From Physella acuta (Eukaryota; Mollusca; Gastropoda; Physidae): a stretch of 64,000 bases of DNA. Shown here one piece after another: positions 57,155 to 64,000 of this stretch. A program made the position numbers and the translations under genes. Under the pieces are notes generated by a model, which was given only the letters and a program-made list of their open reading frames with translations, searched no databases and was not told the DNA's origin. Position 1 is the first letter of the stretch, and every line of letters begins with the position of its first letter. The stretch spans positions 35,001 through 99,000 of the forward strand of contig NW_026731811.1 of the NCBI RefSeq assembly GCF_028476545.1. Reading direction: 5' to 3'.

Positions 57155-59943
57155 ATGGACTCCATGAACAAAATTTATGGTCTCTCATTTGCCTTCCGCC
57201 TTGTTCTTATGCTGTATGGAGCATGGCAAGATGCAAATATGGCTGTACAGTTTACTGATGTTGACTACCATGTGTTTACAGATGCTGCCAAGTTTGTTTC
57301 TCAAGTGAGTTTAATTTCTTCATGTAAACATATTTTTTTTTAACAATTTATATATATATATATATTTTTAAAGCTGGTCATCTATCATACATGGTAGATC
57401 TTTGACACAGGAGAAACTCATTGTTTTTAAAAAATATATTTGGAGAAATTTGCTTCGTATTTCTCATATTATTGATGTCTTGATATTTTAAATATTTTAA
57501 TGCTTTTTAATGGTTAAGGTGAATTTATTTCAAGAAGTTAAAAAGTAAATTACTTTTCCTGTACCTTGTTAAACAAAAACAATTCTTCTCGCAAATATTG
57601 AACTTTGGCTTGAGCTGTTGGATTATTGAGAAACTTTGGTAGGGAGTAATTTGATACTGATTCCTGTGGAAGCGTAGAAAGCCTTAGATAAAGAGGTTTT
57701 CCAATTGTACAATTATTTTAAAAAAAAAAGATTGTTTGAAAATATCTGTTATGAATAGATGCTAAAATTTGTCTGTTTTAATTTCAGGGTGAATCTCCAT
57801 ATAAAAGAGCAACTTACAGATACACACCATTGCTTTCATGGGCTCTAACTCTAAATGTATGGATATCACCATTTTTTGGCAAATTCTTATTCATCATTTT
57901 TGATATTCTAGTTGGAAAATCAATATACAACCTTGTCCGACATAATGGATTTGATCATTGGACAGCAAGAAACTGCGCTCTGGTATGGCTGGTCAACCCA
58001 CTTTCTGCGACCGTATCAAGCAGAGGAAATGCTGAATCTATAATGGCATTTCTGGTTCTCACTTCATTGACGTTACTTGTGCAAGGCAAGCTATTCTCAG
58101 CTGCTGTGATGTACGCGGTAGCCGTACATTTTAAAATCTACCCTGTGACATATGCCCTGCCTATTTACCTGTACTTGGGCAGTGAGGATGTGAAGGGTGC
58201 AGACAGGTGGAGCTCATGGTTGGGAAGTCTTTTACCAAACAAAGATAGGCTACTCTTTATCTTCACTTCAGTTGCTGTTCTTGTTTCCTTATCCTGTTTC
58301 TTTTATTGGATGTAAGTAAGGATAATAATCAACAGCAGTCTTTTCTCTTTTAACAACTTAATTTGTTTAATAATAATGGGTTACAGTTGTGCCAGTTAAA
58401 TCCAACACTACACACTACAAACATTAATCTTTTAACTGCTTTAGAAAGCTGGATTAATGGAATATTGATACCATGTACCTTCACTATAGCTGGAGACATG
58501 AATTGGGTCTTAATAGTACTTTATTTTTGTTATAAAGTGTATCAAAGTGTTGTTGCTTTTTTTACTTTAGCCTAATCATACTAAAGTTATTTTTATTCTT
58601 TATATCAACACCAGGTATGGATGGGTGTTCTTGTATGAAACCTACCTTTACCACATTGTTCGTGGTGACATCAGGCACAACTTCTCCCCTTACTTTTACC
58701 TCCTGTACCTGACCTCTGACCCTGTGAATGGTGTCCCATTGTGTTTACGCCTGCTTGTCTTCATTCCCCAACTGGTGCTGGTGGTGGCAGTTGCCCTGCG
58801 GTGCCATCATGACCAGCCCTTGGCCTGGTTCCTCTGTACATTTATCTTTGTCATGGCCAACAAGGTCTGCACCTCCCAGGTAAGTCTTTACCCAGTTGTT
58901 GTCTTCAATTTTTAAAGTAAATTTCAATCAAGTTGGAAATAAAAAAATAATATAGGTTAAAATATATAGTGGCATGATGCAGCCTACATGACCAGAAATA
59001 GTCTAATATTAAACTTCAAGGAATGGAATTTGTATCTTCAATAGTTGAGCAGACTCAGCTTAAGTGGGTACCTGACATTATAGTTTCATAGCATAAGTCA
59101 ACTTAGTACTTTGTTGGCTACAAAGTTACCTCATCATGTTTATATAGACAAGTAGACCCCAAATCTTCCAACTTTTTAACCAGTCTTTTATTTATTTATA
59201 TTTTTTTTAATTCTGATAAACTACACATTAGTATTCTATACACACTATAGCTTGGTTTCCTGTCTACCATAGACTGTAATGTTCATAATACAATTTTCTA
59301 AAAAAAATCAATAAATCTTTTTTAACTACAATTTTTTTTTACCCATACTCAGCTTATTATTCTTTGCTTAAAAAAAGTGTGTGCAGATTTGATCCATTCC
59401 AATGTTTTCTACCATGTGACCAGTATTTCCTGTGGTATCTGAGTCTACTGCCAATAATTCTACCCCATCTTAAGATGACTGTCCTCAAATCCCTCCAGCT
59501 TCTGTTGCTGTGGTTTGGTGCACAAGTAAGATCACCTTAGTATTTACCCACTGTGTCAGGTTGCTTTCTAATTTTTTTTAACTTTAAGTAATTAATTATT
59601 AGTATGTGATGAGAATATTGTTTGTATAAATGTTTCAATTCATTGTGGATTAGATAAGCAAAGCTATAAGTTTCATTGATGGTATTTTTTCACTTTTCCA
59701 TTGTTGATAAATATACTTACACCAGATTAAAGTTATTAAAATAATTATTTTTGTGCGTAATTTAGATTTTATATTTTTTTTTATTTTCAGGGTCTTTGGC
59801 TTCTCTCAGCTTACTATCTGGAGTTTAATGGTAGCAACACCTTCATTTATATCTGGGCAGCTGGCCTGCTTTTCTTTTGTGTTAATTCTTACATAACATA
59901 TTGTTTGCTAACGAGCTATGAGATGAAGGCAAAGTCAAAATGA
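57155..59943 (+). CDS. PIGM: GPI mannosyltransferase 1 (alpha-1,4)
   Basis: ER polytopic GT-C glycosyltransferase that adds the first mannose from dolichol-phosphate-mannose to GlcN-PI in GPI-anchor synthesis, with PIGX as partner in animals. Five exons: 57155-57304, 57788-58311, 58615-58879, 59424-59525 and 59791-59943; 397 codons (human 423, which has a longer N-terminus). The DxD motif is Asp35/Asp37 in FTDVDYHVFTDAAKFV, followed by SPYKRATYRYTPLL. Other hallmarks: WLVNPLSATVSSRGNAESIM, HFKIYPVTYALPIYL, DIRHNFSPYFYLLYLT, ANKVCTSQYFLWYLSLLPII. About ten hydrophobic segments. The cytosolic tail ends in Lys-rich EMKAKSK, possibly an ER-retention type signal. The ATG context CACCATGG is excellent. 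Confidence 0.95.
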
Positions 59944-61639
59944 ACATGCTAGAAGGCTTGATCTATAAAGGGAGACAACACATGATGATCATTCCAGTCT
60001 TTGTATCTAAATGTCAGGGACAACTGCTTTTTGAATGGCCCAGGGCAAACCCAGTCAGAGCAGATACAAATATTTGTTGAAAGCCCTTTCTAACTGAACT
60101 CACTGCAAGCAGCTACTTGTAAGAGTTGTGTGAAGTGTGCTGGCCACACAACCACCAGATGTTAACAGTTACTGTGTAGTATCTAAGTTCCAAAAGTTTT
60201 TAAACTGCTGATTATTTATTACATATTACAAACACTCTGATAGGCATGAAATAAACTGATACCCTGTTGAATTTTATAATTTCTCAAGTAAAGATCCCTT
60301 ACAAAAAAAGCTGATTCTTTTAATTATAGCATAACATTGTCACTTAAGTTAAAAAAATTTGGGTATACAGTTACACACTTGTGAGGTTATCTAATATTTT
60401 TAAATTTAGTGTTTAGTTTAACCAACCAATCCAATTATATAGAGTATCAACATAGAATTAGTCAGTTGTGTAAAAGCATGAACGAGTAAATCTTTAAAAT
60501 TAAATAAGAACCCAGCTAAATGTTCTTCGTTTTATTTTTAAAACTAACATTTTAAAAATACCATGTAATTATTAAATACACATGAAACCTTAAACTTTGT
60601 ATGAATAGGTATAAAAGGCATTTGTTGTAATATAAGTTATAAAATTAAAACATTTAACATTCATAACAGTGATAATTGACATAATTTATGCAAAGCAGCA
60701 ATGGTAACAATTGTTTTACACGTTGCCTTATTCAAATGAGAAAGGTAACAAGGTTCTTTTGTGAAACAACTGGCAGTGTTGAGATTCAAAGAGTTGAAAC
60801 ATGTTTTAGGTTTAAAGAAATAAAAACTGATTTTTATGACTCTGACTTGTTTTTCATTAATTAGGCAGAATGGGGATGATTTCATGTAAATCAGTTAAAT
60901 TATTTTAAAAGCTGCAAGTTTATATTAACATTAAAATAGCATCATTTTAACAAATTGATTCAATTGAACTAAATAATTTACATTTAACAAATTTATAGTA
61001 AGAAATTCTTTCTGTAATTACATTTTTATGACTTGTGCAACTGTATATGCCTTATGTACAACTGTAAGTCAACCACACAAAATAAAAATAGTAATTATTG
61101 AAAACCAATTAAAGTATGTGAAATAACAAAAAAATATGTGCGGTTCAGACAATTTTAGGCACATATGAGAGGTCAGTTGTTCACGAAGTATCTAGGGCAG
61201 AGTAAGAAGCAACAAATTCACTGTAGATAGATGTCAACACAAGTGTTTTTTAACCAAGTGACATAGCAAAGTATTAACTAAATGGAAAAAAAGCTTTTTG
61301 TTTAGATTTAAATTATAATTTTACATTTGTAGTAAATTATATAAAGCATACTATATAGTTCAAGAGAAGCAACTTTCAAGATATATAAGAATTTCTACAA
61401 AATTATAACATTGCATTTTTAGTAAATCATAAAAAGCATAGAATTTTTCTACTATGTTATTTTATTTAAAGAGAAACAAATATCTTGTGCAGTTAAAATC
61501 ACACATTCATCAATAACACTAATGTATTCTACAACCCACTTAAGGTAATTTCCTTAAAAACAAAACATTAAAACTACAAAAACCTTGAGCCCTATTAAAA
61601 ATTTATATTTGGTCCAGATTCGAATCATTCAACATAAAA
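59944..61639. other. PIGM and CENP-T 3' regions (tail to tail)
   Basis: AT-rich DNA without a supported ORF, containing the 3' UTRs of both convergent genes. The minus-strand frame 60661-60885 has no family features. Confidence 0.5.
60250..60255 (+). promoter_or_regulatory. Candidate PIGM poly(A) signal
   Basis: AATAAA in CATGAAATAAACTGATACC, 307 bp after the PIGM stop codon, the first canonical hexamer downstream of the gene. Confidence 0.5.

Positions 61640-64000
<2,361 letters not shown>

Overview
The window looks like nuclear DNA of a mollusc, most likely a heterobranch gastropod. This is inferred from intron-rich, AT-rich genes whose proteins are bilaterian but not vertebrate-identical, GT-AG introns of 60 bp to several kb, and a dense background of short DNA transposons, tRNA-derived SINEs, Helitron-like pieces, minisatellites, (TA)n tracts and clusters of AGATCT/TCTAGA hexamers. 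The species cannot be fixed by eye. All gene models were assembled by hand from splice sites and recalled family sequences, with codon phase checked across every junction.

Layout. 1-3.58 kb: repeat-rich DNA upstream of a BANP orthologue. 3.59-7.67 kb (+): BANP (BEN-domain nuclear protein, 10 coding exons). 8.99-13.31 kb (+): beta-type syntrophin (7 coding exons), with a solo LTR inserted exactly at the splice donor of exon 5. 13.3-20.1 kb: no gene seen. 20.12-24.14 kb (-): mitochondrial aspartate aminotransferase GOT2 (11 exons), head-to-head with 25.90-31.24 kb (+) Derlin-1 (8 exons, one of only 27 nt). Their shared 1.76-kb upstream region and Derlin-1 intron 1 are loaded with DNA transposons. 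33.4-34.6 kb: a 53-bp minisatellite.

36.8-38.9 kb (+) and 45.2-47.3 kb (-): two cholinesterase-like serine esterases, tail to tail, sharing a 249-bp stretch without a mismatch, which suggests gene conversion. The 6.3 kb between them holds a 1.9-kb hAT-like element with a perfect 8-bp target duplication, a near-perfect 136-bp palindrome, a SINE/Helitron composite and a minisatellite. The minus-strand esterase has a TATA box, a probable untranslated first exon at about 49.1 kb, and an eight-copy tandem array that copies the exon-1/donor junction.

49.2-57.1 kb: accessory DNA with a MITE family, SINEs (one split by a MITE), a 42-bp hairpin minisatellite and a 556-bp element with 9-bp target duplications. 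57.16-59.94 kb (+): PIGM, the first GPI mannosyltransferase (5 exons). 61.64 kb to the window end (-): the 3' part of CENP-T, a kinetochore histone-fold protein.

The host genes are housekeeping genes of unrelated pathways (transcription, dystrophin complex, amino-acid metabolism, ERAD, GPI anchors, centromere). The only functionally paired locus is the duplicated esterase. I saw no clearly new multi-gene system. The most unusual items are the esterase gene-conversion tract, the donor-copying minisatellite, the solo LTR at a splice donor, and several well-delimited non-autonomous transposon families.
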